Shown here one piece after another: positions 7,997 through 17,954 of a stretch of DNA of 64,000 bases. This stretch comes from Parageobacillus caldoxylosilyticus NBRC 107762. Lineage in GTDB: Bacteria > Bacillota > Bacilli > Bacillales > Anoxybacillaceae. How positions within the stretch are numbered: the first letter of the stretch is position 1; each line of letters opens with the position of its first letter. The stretch is taken from the NCBI RefSeq assembly GCF_000632715.1, contig NZ_BAWO01000024.1, positions 20,748-84,747 on the forward strand. Direction: 5' to 3'. Made by a program: the position numbers and the translations under genes. The notes under the pieces were generated by a model that had not been told where the DNA came from, did not search any database, and was given only the letters and a program-made list of their open reading frames with translations.

Positions 7997-8680
7997 ATGA
8001 GAAAGGAAGAAAAGACGATGAAAATCTTGCTTGCTGAAGATGACTTGTACCTAGGGGAATTAATCGTTCACCTGCTAAAGAAAAAAGGTGTTGACCATAT
8101 CGATTGGGTGCAGGAAGGAGAAGAGGCATACGATTACGCGCTTGCCTCATTTTACGATGTATTGGTGCTGGATTGGATGCTGCCAAACGGGGACGGCGTG
8201 GAGATTTGCAGACGGCTTCGGGAAAACGGCTACACGGGCGCCATTCTGATGCTAACGGCAAAAGATGCGGTACAAGACCGCGTAGAAGGGCTGGAGGCAG
8301 GCGCCGATGATTATCTCGTCAAACCTTTTGAAATTGATGAATTAATGGCTCGCCTTAAAGCGCTGGCGCGGCGCACATTCCTGCCGCTTCAGGAAGACAT
8401 CGTGCATTTCCATGGCTTCGTGTTAAACCGAACGAGCCATACCCTTCACCGCGGCAACGAAGAAATATTATTGACTCCGCGCGAATTTCAAGTATTAGAC
8501 CTTCTTTTACAAAACCGCGGACACGTCGTACCGCGTGAAACAATCCTTGACCGCGTATGGGGATGGGATGCCGATGTGTCGATGAAAACGATTGACGCCA
8601 CCATTAAACTATTACGGAAAAAGCTAAAAGGAGAGATCATTCAAACGGTGCGCGGGGTGGGATATAAAATTGATAAATAA
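7997..8680 (+). CDS. OmpR/PhoB-family response regulator
   Basis: The 227-residue protein has a receiver domain (about 8-120) with the acidic pair in LLAEDD, the phosphorylated Asp in VLDWMLPNGDG (D59), the conserved Lys in DDYLVKPFE, and a winged-helix DNA-binding domain at 130-227 (LTPREFQVLDLLLQNRG, TVRGVGYKI). A second ATG at 8018 also has a good site (AAAGGA), so the protein may start at MKILLAEDD. It overlaps the kinase gene by 11 bases. Its likely targets are the mirrored 11-base repeats just upstream. Sequence does not look like Bacillus CssR even though the neighbourhood recalls cssRS-htrB. Confidence 0.9.
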   Translation: MRKEEKTMKILLAEDDLYLGELIVHLLKKKGVDHIDWVQEGEEAYDYALASFYDVLVLDWMLPNGDGVEICRRLRENGYTGAILMLTAKDAVQDRVEGLEAGADDYLVKPFEIDELMARLKALARRTFLPLQEDIVHFHGFVLNRTSHTLHRGNEEILLTPREFQVLDLLLQNRGHVVPRETILDRVWGWDADVSMKTIDATIKLLRKKLKGEIIQTVRGVGYKIDK

Positions 8681-10046
8681 ATGGAATGATTGGCTGCAGA
8701 AAATCAAAAACAGCGACCTGTTTCACCGCACGCAATGGCGCCTGACCGCATTATATAGCGGTATTTTGATGGTGTTTCTCACTCTATTTATCGCAATTGC
8801 TGCTTTTCTTTTTTATTTGGTTGCCACCAACGACCAAGAACGGCGGATCATTAGCCTGGTCAATCAAGAACAAAAAGCGATCGAACAGTTTCTGTTGAAA
8901 CAAAGCGATTTTGATTTTTTTGACGAGGAAAGCGTCGTATTATTAAACGAGGATCAATTCTTTTTTTACGTCGTAGGCACGGATGGACAACTGATTGCGG
9001 GAGATGAGGTCAACAAATATATGAGGCCGTTTTTATTAAAAGCCTTGCAAGAATCAAGGGTAAATGAACATGTGCCTACTTATGTAACAGTCGATATTCC
9101 TGAACAGCTGGCTGCATTTACCCGCCTTCATTCCCATGAATTGCGGCTTTTGACCGCCGCACGTCCCGTTGTTCTGCATGGAAATGTCATTGGCATCTTG
9201 TATGTCGGCGTGGATGTCACATCCTTTTTTAACATCTTTCGCTGGCTATTAGTCGTTTTGATCGGTCTAGCTATTTTATTTATCGGCGTTGCCGTTGTAT
9301 TAAGTTATTTTATGTCCAAACGGGCGCTTATTCCGATTCAAGAAGCGTATGACCGCCAGCGGCAGTTTGTCGCCGACGCATCCCACGAGCTGCGGACGCC
9401 GCTTAGCGTCATTTTTTCCTCTGTCGAAGCACTCGCAATGGAAGAAGAAGTAACGAAAAACGAATTTGCGCACAAGCTGTTAACGCGGCTTCGGGAAGAA
9501 CTCAAACGGATGACAAAGCTTATCAATGACTTATTGACGTTAGCGCGTGCAGATGCAAAACATGCCTCCTTGCAGTTGGTCAAAGAAACATTTGATTTCC
9601 GCCCGTACGCTGAACGCACGCTCCAGTTATTATCCGAATTAGCGGCAAAAAAACAAATTCAAATGCATCTTCACGCTCCCGAGTCAATCATCATTACCGC
9701 CGATGCGGACAAGCTGACACAGCTTTTATATATATTGCTTGACAACGCGATCAAATATACTCCCGATCACGGCGAAGTCTCTTTATCTCTTCGCCTGGAG
9801 CCTTGGAAACAGCAGAAACGGCTGACGATCTCGGTAAAAGACACGGGAATCGGCATTCCTCCTGAAGCAATCCGCCGCATTTTTGACCGCTTCTACCGTG
9901 TCGACAAAGCGCGCTCGCGCCAACAGGGCGGTCACGGGCTCGGCTTGTCGATCGCCAAATGGATCGTTGATGCGCACGGCGGCACGATTGACGTGCAAAG
10001 CGAAGTCGGCAAAGGAAGCGAGTTTATCGTCAAAATCCCGTGCTAA
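8670..10046 (+). CDS. Membrane sensor histidine kinase
   Basis: Start is TTG at 8670, inside the regulator's end, with GGGGTGG upstream; ATG at 8681 is out of frame and closes at once. The 458-residue protein has two membrane helices (about 28-52 and 190-214) around a sensor loop of about 135 residues outside the cell. The phosphoacceptor H239 lies in ASHELRTP. The ATPase domain shows the N box (DNAIKYT), G1 (DTGIGI) and G2 (GHGLGLSIAKWI). There is no clear HAMP domain between TM2 and the H box, which is unusually close. The signal sensed is unknown; the linked htrA suggests envelope stress, by inference. Confidence 0.9.
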   Translation: MINKWNDWLQKIKNSDLFHRTQWRLTALYSGILMVFLTLFIAIAAFLFYLVATNDQERRIISLVNQEQKAIEQFLLKQSDFDFFDEESVVLLNEDQFFFYVVGTDGQLIAGDEVNKYMRPFLLKALQESRVNEHVPTYVTVDIPEQLAAFTRLHSHELRLLTAARPVVLHGNVIGILYVGVDVTSFFNIFRWLLVVLIGLAILFIGVAVVLSYFMSKRALIPIQEAYDRQRQFVADASHELRTPLSVIFSSVEALAMEEEVTKNEFAHKLLTRLREELKRMTKLINDLLTLARADAKHASLQLVKETFDFRPYAERTLQLLSELAAKKQIQMHLHAPESIIITADADKLTQLLYILLDNAIKYTPDHGEVSLSLRLEPWKQQKRLTISVKDTGIGIPPEAIRRIFDRFYRVDKARSRQQGGHGLGLSIAKWIVDAHGGTIDVQSEVGKGSEFIVKIPC

Positions 10047-10078
10047 GCGTCTTCCGATCATGGAAGGCGCTTTTTTTT
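10045..10078 (+). terminator. Terminator of the two-component operon
   Basis: AGCGTCTTCC (10046-10055) pairs with GGAAGGCGCT (10062-10071) with one mismatch and is followed by eight T. It overlaps the kinase stop codon. Confidence 0.85.
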
Positions 10079-10277
10079 ATAAAAAATTTTTTGCTTTCGT
10101 TTTTTCACCTAATTTTCTCTTTTCTTTTTTACAATGCAAACTGCACGAGGGAAAAACCAAAAAACATTCCCCTTTGCGTCCATGTCCGCGATCTTTTTGA
10201 AGCGCTGGCTTTATTCGCGGACAAGCGAAGCACCGCAACACCGTCCACACCATATGGAAAAGGAGGTGACAGCGTGC

Positions 10278-10769
10278 ATGGAAAAAAGAACAGCTGTCCT
10301 GCTTGCCGTTTTGTTTCTTGTGGGATACGGGGTGATGCATATGATTCCGTTTTGGTTTGGAAGCCGCTTGATCATTTTCGATATGGACATGCCTCATTAC
10401 GGCGGACCGTTTGCCGGGCATCGCCATTTTGCCTTCTATCAAGGGCCAGCGGGCATGATGGCTCCCCATGTCTGGATGATGTTTGGAATCCTTGTCTTTC
10501 TTTTTCACCTATCGTTGCTTGTCATCGGCTGGGTATGGTGGAAAACGGCAGGATCTTTTAAATGGCTGGGATTGGCGTTGATGGCGTGGGGGCTCATTGG
10601 CTTGCTGCCGAAATGGGCATTGATCGCGTTGGCGTTTGTCGCTGCTTATCTTCTGAAAAAACGCCAACAGCAACAGACAAGCTCCATCGGATCATGGCCA
10701 ACGCCGTCCATTCAAGCGGCACATATTTTAGATGAATGGGAAAAAAACATAAAAATGGAGGATTCGTAA
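10278..10769 (+). CDS. Small integral membrane protein upstream of a PspA homologue
   Basis: The ATG at 10278 has a textbook AAAGGAGGTG site; the frame extends further upstream without one. The 163-residue product has membrane helices at about 5-22, 60-82 and 90-120, a Met/His/Pro-rich loop (MPHYGG, HRHFAFYQGP), and a polar C-terminal tail. I do not recognise the family. One base separates it from the PspA-family gene, so the two are surely cotranscribed. That pairing suggests a membrane anchor or signal partner for the PspA protein, by inference. Confidence 0.75.
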   Translation: MEKRTAVLLAVLFLVGYGVMHMIPFWFGSRLIIFDMDMPHYGGPFAGHRHFAFYQGPAGMMAPHVWMMFGILVFLFHLSLLVIGWVWWKTAGSFKWLGLALMAWGLIGLLPKWALIALAFVAAYLLKKRQQQQTSSIGSWPTPSIQAAHILDEWEKNIKMEDS

Positions 10770-10770
10770 C

Positions 10771-11427
10771 ATGGGATTATTCCGCCGTGTCAAAACGATG
10801 ATACTTGCTGATTTGCATAAACTGGTCGATCAATGGGAAGACCCGATCGCCATGACAAAACAATACTTACGCGAACTCGAGGAACATATTCAACAAGGCC
10901 ATCAAGCCCTCACCCAGCAAATACTCGCCGAACAGCGCTATGAAACGTTGATCGCGCAAACGAAAGCGATCATCGAAAAGCGAGCTCGCCAAGCAACATT
11001 GGCGCTCGAACGGAACGAAGAAGCGATAGCGAAGCTCGCGCTGCGGGAAAAACTATTGTATGAGAAAAAATTATCCGCCTATGAGCAACAATACAAAACA
11101 GTGAAAGAAAAAAACGCATACGTGACAGAACAATTAAAACAGCTACAGGAAAAATATGACGAGCTTTCAGCAAAACAATTAGAATTGATCGCACGTGCCA
11201 ACGCCGCCAAAGCGCTGAAACAGATGGATGCCTCCCTCGCTTCCTTCCATCCCGATCACGCGCTGCGCGGATTCGCGCGCATGGAAGAACGTATCCTTGC
11301 TTTAGAAGCGGAAACCACCGCCGCCCGCCACTTCTTGGCGTCTAAACATTATCGCCCTTCCTCTCTGGAAGAAGAGGTAGAAAACGAACTGGCCAAATGG
11401 AAAGAAGCGCAAGCAAAAACAAACTAA
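10771..11427 (+). CDS. PspA/IM30-family membrane-stress protein
   Basis: The 218-residue protein begins MGLFRRVKTMILADLHKLVD, the amphipathic N-terminal helix of PspA/IM30/Vipp1 proteins, and continues as an almost unbroken coiled coil to about residue 190. Proteins of this family form rings or rods that bind damaged membrane and limit proton leak. It follows the small membrane protein by one base and ends before a strong terminator. It is one of possibly several PspA-family copies; LiaH-like function is possible but unproved. Confidence 0.88.
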   Translation: MGLFRRVKTMILADLHKLVDQWEDPIAMTKQYLRELEEHIQQGHQALTQQILAEQRYETLIAQTKAIIEKRARQATLALERNEEAIAKLALREKLLYEKKLSAYEQQYKTVKEKNAYVTEQLKQLQEKYDELSAKQLELIARANAAKALKQMDASLASFHPDHALRGFARMEERILALEAETTAARHFLASKHYRPSSLEEEVENELAKWKEAQAKTN

Positions 11428-11449
11428 TCAATCCCCCCTTTTTATATAG

Positions 11450-11498
11450 ATGGGTGGCTGATCCTCAAAACTTTCGGGATCAGCCACCTCTTTATTTC
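11450..11498 (+). terminator. Terminator of the membrane protein-PspA operon
   Basis: GGTGGCTGATCC (11453-11464) pairs perfectly with GGATCAGCCACC (11477-11488) over a 12-base loop and is followed by TCTTTATTTC. Confidence 0.85.
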
Positions 11499-11576
11499 TA
11501 TTCTTATTGCTGGCAACACAACCGGCTCGTACCTTTGTCTGTAGGCCAGCTTGATAAAACAGATCGATGTAGCTGT

Positions 11577-12083
11577 TCAATTCACTTTTACACTGCATTT
11601 CATTATTACATCCCCTCTTGTTACTACGCTATTCTTTGCGATATATTCTAAATCTCCCGCTTTATCAAGCAGATTGGTAATAACAATCGGGGTTACGATT
11701 TCTTTATGTTTTTGCTCCAAACAATCGAGGTCTACATTCAGTAAAGGGTCTCCCACTTTCACTGTTTCGCCGGCGCTTACCGCGACTTCAAATCCTTCCC
11801 CATTTAGCTCTACAGTCTCTAATCCAATATGAATAAGTATTTCTAATCCTTCCTCTGAAACGAGGCCGACTGCATGCTTCGTAGGGAAAATTTGCACAAC
11901 CTTTCCGTTAATAGGGGAAACTACTTTTCCGTTTTTCGGAATAATCGCCAAACCGTCTCCCATCATTTTCTGGGCAAATACAGGGTCAGGAACTTCTTCT
12001 AGCGGTATTGCTTCCCCATCAAGCGGGGAATGTATTTCTACTACTCTCGTCTCTATTTTTTTACTAAATAATTTTTTCAGCAT
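11577..12083 (-). CDS. PTS glucose-type EIIA component
   Basis: The 168-residue protein is a free-standing EIIA of the glucose family, which passes phosphate from HPr to an EIIB domain. Both active-site histidines are present: H70 (FPTKHAVGL) and the phosphorylated H85 (LIHIGLET). The maltose-type EIICB at 14992-16593 has no EIIA domain of its own, so this gene is the natural donor. It is the last gene of the minus-strand mal block, 25 bases after the unknown membrane protein. Confidence 0.92.
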   Translation of the reverse strand: MLKKLFSKKIETRVVEIHSPLDGEAIPLEEVPDPVFAQKMMGDGLAIIPKNGKVVSPINGKVVQIFPTKHAVGLVSEEGLEILIHIGLETVELNGEGFEVAVSAGETVKVGDPLLNVDLDCLEQKHKEIVTPIVITNLLDKAGDLEYIAKNSVVTRGDVIMKCSVKVN

Positions 12084-12108
12084 ATCTCAACCCACTTTCT
12101 ATCCGTTT

Positions 12109-12624
12109 TTAAAATGTAATTTTAATGAATAAAAATAAACAAACGATAGAGAGAAAAAATACTAATGTACTACCGAAAAGTCTCACACATGCTCCTTTAT
12201 GTTTGAGCTCTATCTTTCCTTCTTTTAATAACGTTGGTTGTTCTTTTCTTTGTTGATGCAAGCCGAATAAGAGAATGATGCTGGCAAAGAGATTTCCAAT
12301 AAGCAATTGAGATGCAGCTACCATCCACAATGTCACATATGATAACTTGACATGCCTTTTGTTTTCTAAATCATTTACCGCTACTTTTGTTAATACAGCA
12401 AAAAAAGGATTTAGCATCGCTATAACAAACATAATGGTGATGATCGGCTCGCGGATTACAGGAGTGAAAAATGTTTGGTTCGCATGAAGCGCCACTAAGT
12501 ACAGGTAAGTGACAAAAATCAATGGTACTGCATAAAAAAAGTAAATGGCTGCTTTAAAAAAAACAGTGCTTTTAGCCATTATGGTCTGAGAGTTCCAAGT
12601 CAAAAAATTTTTCGATCTCCTCAT
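12109..12624 (-). CDS. Unknown four-helix membrane protein in the mal locus
   Basis: The 171-residue product has membrane segments at about 22-45, 57-80, 98-122 and 148-170, and a Lys/Glu-rich stretch before the last helix. The start codon overlaps the stop of the RpiR-type regulator gene (ATGA), so it is translationally coupled; an internal ATG at codon 16 is possible but lacks a good site. I do not recognise the family. Position inside the PTS locus suggests a role in sugar uptake or its control, which is inference only. Confidence 0.7.
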   Translation of the reverse strand: MRRSKNFLTWNSQTIMAKSTVFFKAAIYFFYAVPLIFVTYLYLVALHANQTFFTPVIREPIITIMFVIAMLNPFFAVLTKVAVNDLENKRHVKLSYVTLWMVAASQLLIGNLFASIILLFGLHQQRKEQPTLLKEGKIELKHKGACVRLFGSTLVFFLSIVCLFLFIKITF

Positions 12625-13403
12625 GGTTGTTCACCATTTTTTTCTTCATTTTGCAGTTGCTTAAGATAATCGACATAGTGACTAAAAAGCGTCTCTCCTA
12701 TAATAAAAAAAGAAGCAAATGTGTTAAGTTTAGTGCCATCGCTTAATTCGTTGCTCGAGCTATTGGCATATAAGTTAAAAGGAGTCATCCTTGCCAACCG
12801 ATTATTTTTTAAGTTTGTTACTGAAATAAATGGTATTCCTTTCGCGACCAATGACTGTACTGCTGGAAAAATCGTCGGAGTATCTCCGGAAAAAGAAATA
12901 ATAATGACTAAATCATCTAGCGTCAGGTCTTTAATTACCATTTCAAATTCCGTTTGCGCCTGAATGACATGTAAATATTTTTTTACAGCCAGAAACATTC
13001 GTTGTAATTCAAAGGCACAATCTAATTGCGCCGTACCGGTTCCATAAACAAATATTCTTTGCGCGCGATGGATTAATTTGCACATTTCAGAAAAATCTTT
13101 TGTCTTGATATATTTTAATGTTTCGAGAATATCGTTGCTTAAAATTTCGACTTGGCTTTTATCGCTACTGTTCCCTTCTTGTTCCTGCCATTTCAGAAAC
13201 ACACGAAATTCACTATATCCGCTAAACCCAAGCTTTTGGGCCAATCTTAAGATAGATGAACGCGAAACATTGCACTTTTCTGCTAAACTGTTGATTCCTA
13301 ATTTGTGGCATTCGCTTTTATTGTTTAAAATATACTTTAAAATATGGAAATCGGTCTCATTTAGTTGATTATAATGTTTATTAATCAATTCTTCGATTTT
13401 CAT
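12621..13403 (-). CDS. malR: RpiR-family regulator of the mal (glv) locus
   Basis: The 260-residue protein has an N-terminal helix-turn-helix of the RpiR type (LAEKCNVSRSSILRLAQKLG, about 42-61) and a SIS sugar-phosphate-binding domain (about 95-230; YGTGTAQLDCA, IISFSGDTPTIFPA). The family senses phosphosugars; Bacillus MalR/GlvR (about 254 residues) activates the maltose-6'-phosphate genes. The start follows AAGGAAGGGAGG. The gene lies just after malA behind an 18-bp hairpin. The name is inferred from the neighbouring malA and malP. Confidence 0.85.
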   Translation of the reverse strand: MKIEELINKHYNQLNETDFHILKYILNNKSECHKLGINSLAEKCNVSRSSILRLAQKLGFSGYSEFRVFLKWQEQEGNSSDKSQVEILSNDILETLKYIKTKDFSEMCKLIHRAQRIFVYGTGTAQLDCAFELQRMFLAVKKYLHVIQAQTEFEMVIKDLTLDDLVIIISFSGDTPTIFPAVQSLVAKGIPFISVTNLKNNRLARMTPFNLYANSSSNELSDGTKLNTFASFFIIGETLFSHYVDYLKQLQNEEKNGEQP

Positions 13404-13453
13404 TGTTTTACCCTCCTTCCTTTAAAAAGTTTACTATAAAGAAAGGAGGAGAA

Positions 13454-13493
13454 CGAAAACAAAAAGTACAACATTTTGTACTTTTTGTTTTCG
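13454..13493. repeat. 18-bp perfect hairpin between malA and malR
   Basis: CGAAAACAAAAAGTACAA (13454-13471) pairs perfectly with 13476-13493 around a 4-base loop. It starts 8 bases after the malA stop and ends before the malR ribosome binding site. No T-run follows on the minus strand, so it may attenuate readthrough or protect the malA mRNA end; an operator role cannot be excluded. Confidence 0.6.
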
Positions 13494-13501
13494 TATTCTT
13501 T

Positions 13502-14845
<1,344 letters not shown>

Positions 14846-14851
14846 TTATAG

Positions 14852-14897
14852 TGAGCGCTTTCACTACTGTTATAGCAAACCGAAAATATGGGAACAA
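14852..14897 (-). promoter_or_regulatory. malA: Promoter with cre box in front of malA
   Basis: On the minus strand TTGTTC (14892-14897) and TATAAC (14869-14874) are 17 bases apart. The cre-like TGAAAGCGCTCA at 14852-14863 covers the expected transcription start. CcpA bound there would block the promoter, the classical catabolite repression layout. Confidence 0.7.
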
Positions 14898-14991
14898 TGG
14901 ATTCCAGCCATTCTGGACCTAATCACACTTTCCGTTCTTTTTCACATTAGATAAGAATTTTCCCATCTTTTTATCCATTATGAGATGATTG

Positions 14992-16593
14992 TTATGACCC
15001 TGTTTTAAATCCCTTTTCTTCTAAAGCTTTCTCGAACTGCTCTCGCACTTGCGGAACCGATAAACCAACGATCACTTGAATTGCTTTGCCATTACGAACG
15101 ACACCATGGGCCCCTGCAGACTTGAACACACTATCCGGCGCGACTTTTGATTCATCATTTACACTAACGCGAAGGCGTGTGGCACAATTAGTAACCGACA
15201 CGATATTTTCAGGACCACCGAGCGCATCTAAAAATTGCAATGCTTGAACTGTATAGCTGTTGCTACTGACATTTTGGTTAGCCTGTTTTTTTGCTTTATA
15301 ATCTGCTTTCGTATATAATTTCGTCTCTGATGAATCATCCGCTTCGCGTCCCGGCGTCGCAACATTAAATTTAAGAATCAAATATCGGAAAACAAAGAAG
15401 TAAATAATCATAAACGCGAAACCGATTGCCCATTGGATGAGATAAGTCGTGCTGTGATATTTAAATAGTGGAATCCAGTTTGCCGTAGCGATTTCTAGCA
15501 GTCCCCCGCCCATATTTCCTACAACGCCGAATGCATACATCACCGCTGCCATTGTGGCTGCTAAAATTGCATGAACGGCAAATAACCAAGGTGCCACAAA
15601 CAGGAAAGTAAATTCAATCGGTTCTGTAATTCCAGCAATAACAGCCGTTAAAGCGGCAGAGATTAATAGCCCTGAAACTTGTTTTCTTTTTTCTGGTTTT
15701 GCAGTAACATACATCGCTAATGCAATGCCTGGAATACCAAAGATTTTAGACATCCCATGCAATGCAAATCCGCCTTCTGGAAACATTTGTTTTAAAGAAT
15801 GGGCAGATGTTGCGTATTCTGATAAATGCTCCATCCAATACTTAGCGATTCCTCCTTCAACAACCGCAGGACCAAAGACAAACGGACCGTAGATGAAGTG
15901 ATGCAATCCTGTTGGAATAAGGATGCGCTCTAAAAATGTATACAACCAAACCCCAAACACTCCCGAACTTGCTAAAAATCCTTGTAAAGATGCGATGCCA
16001 TGTTGTACGATTGGCCAAACATATGCTGTTATTAAAGCAACTGGAAGCATCACAAGAAACGCAATAATCACCACAAATGATGAACCTTGAAAAATGCCAA
16101 GAAAATCAGGAAGTTTCGTATCGAAATAGCGATTATGAAGCGCTACAACAATAGAAGATATAACGATCGCTCCAATAATGCTCGTATCTAATGTTTTGAT
16201 TCCCGCAATCATTGTCAAACCGCTAACTCCGCCAGCTTCCTGGCTGAAATCTACACCAAATTTATCTCCCCAAAGAGTCAATATCGCGTTAATAAAATAG
16301 TTGAAGGTTAAATAAGTAACAATCGCTTCCATACAAGCTCTCGCATGGGCCTTTTTTGCCAACCCAATCGGAATGCCTATAACAAACAATAACGGCATTT
16401 GTCGGAAGACCGTCCATCCACCCTCTTCTACTACCGTCCAAAACTTGTACCACATTCCATTCGGATCAGCAATGGACCCCATGATATCAGGATTTTTAAA
16501 TAAGATGGTCAAGCCAACGACTATACCAGCGAACGGAAAAAGCAATACCGGTACAAACATGGCCGCACCAAACCGCTGAATTTTTTGCATCAT
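14992..16593 (-). CDS. malP: Maltose-type PTS EIICB transporter
   Basis: The protein (about 533 residues) has an EIIC domain of about ten membrane helices (residues 1-425, with GITEPIEFTFLF and the HHFIYGPF region) and a C-terminal EIIB domain whose phosphorylated cysteine is in TNCATRLRV (about C470). It imports and phosphorylates an alpha-glucoside, probably maltose, which MalA then cleaves. The length fits Bacillus MalP/GlvC (527). A GTG six bases upstream is possible, but GGGGGAG is better spaced for the ATG at 16593. It lacks EIIA; the crr-like gene at 11577 can serve. Confidence 0.92.
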   Translation of the reverse strand: MMQKIQRFGAAMFVPVLLFPFAGIVVGLTILFKNPDIMGSIADPNGMWYKFWTVVEEGGWTVFRQMPLLFVIGIPIGLAKKAHARACMEAIVTYLTFNYFINAILTLWGDKFGVDFSQEAGGVSGLTMIAGIKTLDTSIIGAIVISSIVVALHNRYFDTKLPDFLGIFQGSSFVVIIAFLVMLPVALITAYVWPIVQHGIASLQGFLASSGVFGVWLYTFLERILIPTGLHHFIYGPFVFGPAVVEGGIAKYWMEHLSEYATSAHSLKQMFPEGGFALHGMSKIFGIPGIALAMYVTAKPEKRKQVSGLLISAALTAVIAGITEPIEFTFLFVAPWLFAVHAILAATMAAVMYAFGVVGNMGGGLLEIATANWIPLFKYHSTTYLIQWAIGFAFMIIYFFVFRYLILKFNVATPGREADDSSETKLYTKADYKAKKQANQNVSSNSYTVQALQFLDALGGPENIVSVTNCATRLRVSVNDESKVAPDSVFKSAGAHGVVRNGKAIQVIVGLSVPQVREQFEKALEEKGFKTGS

Positions 16594-16652
16594 GTCCACT
16601 CACTCCCCCTTCTTAGGCTTTCATTTGAAAATGCAATGAAGATGCACCTTTT

Positions 16653-16702
16653 TGATAGCGCTTTCTTTTTTCTTTATAACATGATTGTTTTTGATAAAAC
16701 AA
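16653..16702 (-). promoter_or_regulatory. malP: Promoter with cre box in front of malP
   Basis: On the minus strand TTGTTT (16697-16702) and TATAAA (16673-16678) are spaced by 18 bases. The cre-like site TGATAGCGCTTTCT (plus-strand reading) at 16653-16666 sits just downstream of the -10. Confidence 0.65.
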
Positions 16703-16844
16703 TAAAGCCGAAGCAAGCTGTTCGTTTTCACTTCTCTTGTTCCTTTTCCCAAAATTCAAGAAAATTCCCGAAATGAGCAGCTATATATATGAGCAGCTAT
16801 ATAATGGAATACTAGAGCTATGCCCACCCCCACTTTTAAGAAAA

Positions 16845-16880
16845 GAAAACAAAATGGCCTTTTCCGTATTGGAAAAGACC
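16845..16880 (-). terminator. Terminator of the potABCD operon
   Basis: GGTCTTTTCC pairs with GGAAAAGGCC (16856-16880) and is followed on the minus strand by ATTTTGTTTTC. It begins directly after the potD stop. Confidence 0.8.
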
Positions 16881-17954
16881 TTATTTCCGATGCATTTTAA
16901 ACTGCAAAAACAGCTCGTTATAATATGCGAGCATCCGTTTTCCTAAATTCTTGTACACTTCCAAATTCCCGATGGAGTCAAAATCAGGATAAAACCGTTT
17001 ATCTTCGGTGATCTCCTTTGGCATATAATCAAGCGCTTTTTTATTTGGCGTCGAATAACCGACATACTCTGCGTTTTGTGCGGCGTTTTTCGGGTCAAGC
17101 ATAAAATTGATAAATTTATGCGCCCCTTCAATGTTTTTCGCCGTTTTCGGAATCACCATATTATCGAACCATAAGTTCGATCCTTCTTTCGGCACGACGT
17201 AATCGAGCTTATCATTTTCCGCAATAATTTCCGCCGCATCTCCTGACCAGACGACACCGATCGCTGCTTCTTCATTCGCCAAAAGCATTTTAATTTCATC
17301 ACCCACAATCGCTTTGACATTCGGCACGAGGCGGTCTAATTTTTCTTTCGCTTCTTTGAGATGCTCCTTGTTCGTATCATTCAGCGAGTAATGCAAGCTG
17401 TTTAGCCCCATGCCGATCACTTCGCGCGCGCCATCTACCAATAAAATTTGATTGCGCAAATCCGGATCCCATAAATCATTCCAACTGGTGATTTTTTTGC
17501 CGCCAAGCATGCCCGGATTATAGACGATGCCGACCGTCCCCCAAAAATACGGAACGGAATAACGGTTGCCAGGGTCAAACGACAAATTTAAAAAGCGAGG
17601 GTTGATATATTTTAAGTTTGGCAATTTGGAATGGTCGAGCGGAATAAGCAGACCGTCCTCTTTCATTTTGCTGATCGCATATTCCGACGGCACGGCGACA
17701 TCAAACGTCGCGCCGCCTTGAGCGATCTTCGCCATCATTGCCTCGTTCGAGTCAAACGTTTGGTAAATCACTTTTATGCCTGTTTGCTTTTCAAATTTTT
17801 TGATGAGCGCGGGATCAATATAGTCGCCCCAGTTATAAACGGTTAACGTATTTTTCCCCACATAGCCTTCCGTCCGATTCAACGCAAGCGAAACATAGTA
17901 AAGCAATAGTGCGGCGCCAAATACAGCGGCAAAAAAGATGGTCAGTTTTTTCAT
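16881..17954 (-). CDS. potD: Spermidine/putrescine-binding protein PotD
   Basis: The 357-residue protein is the periplasmic-type binding protein of the polyamine ABC importer. After an N-terminal membrane segment (4-24) it shows LTVYNWGDYIDP (about 37-48), SEYAISKM and VWSGDAAE, all typical of PotD. There is no cysteine near the end of the signal segment, so no lipobox; the protein may stay anchored by an uncleaved helix. It overlaps potC by 4 bases and ends the operon at a terminator. Confidence 0.93.
   Translation of the reverse strand: MKKLTIFFAAVFGAALLLYYVSLALNRTEGYVGKNTLTVYNWGDYIDPALIKKFEKQTGIKVIYQTFDSNEAMMAKIAQGGATFDVAVPSEYAISKMKEDGLLIPLDHSKLPNLKYINPRFLNLSFDPGNRYSVPYFWGTVGIVYNPGMLGGKKITSWNDLWDPDLRNQILLVDGAREVIGMGLNSLHYSLNDTNKEHLKEAKEKLDRLVPNVKAIVGDEIKMLLANEEAAIGVVWSGDAAEIIAENDKLDYVVPKEGSNLWFDNMVIPKTAKNIEGAHKFINFMLDPKNAAQNAEYVGYSTPNKKALDYMPKEITEDKRFYPDFDSIGNLEVYKNLGKRMLAYYNELFLQFKMHRK

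Noticed and set aside
7997..10046. Naming the two-component system CssRS because of the adjacent htrA
   Set aside because: The regulator's sequence does not resemble CssR; only the neighbourhood is similar.
10134..10277. 48-codon N-terminal extension of the membrane protein gene
   Set aside because: No ribosome binding site, while ATG 10278 has a near perfect one; the extension is unlike the rest.
16776..16808. Tandem copy of GAGCAGCTATATA before malP
   Set aside because: Only two short copies in an A/T-rich gap; too little to call an element or operator.
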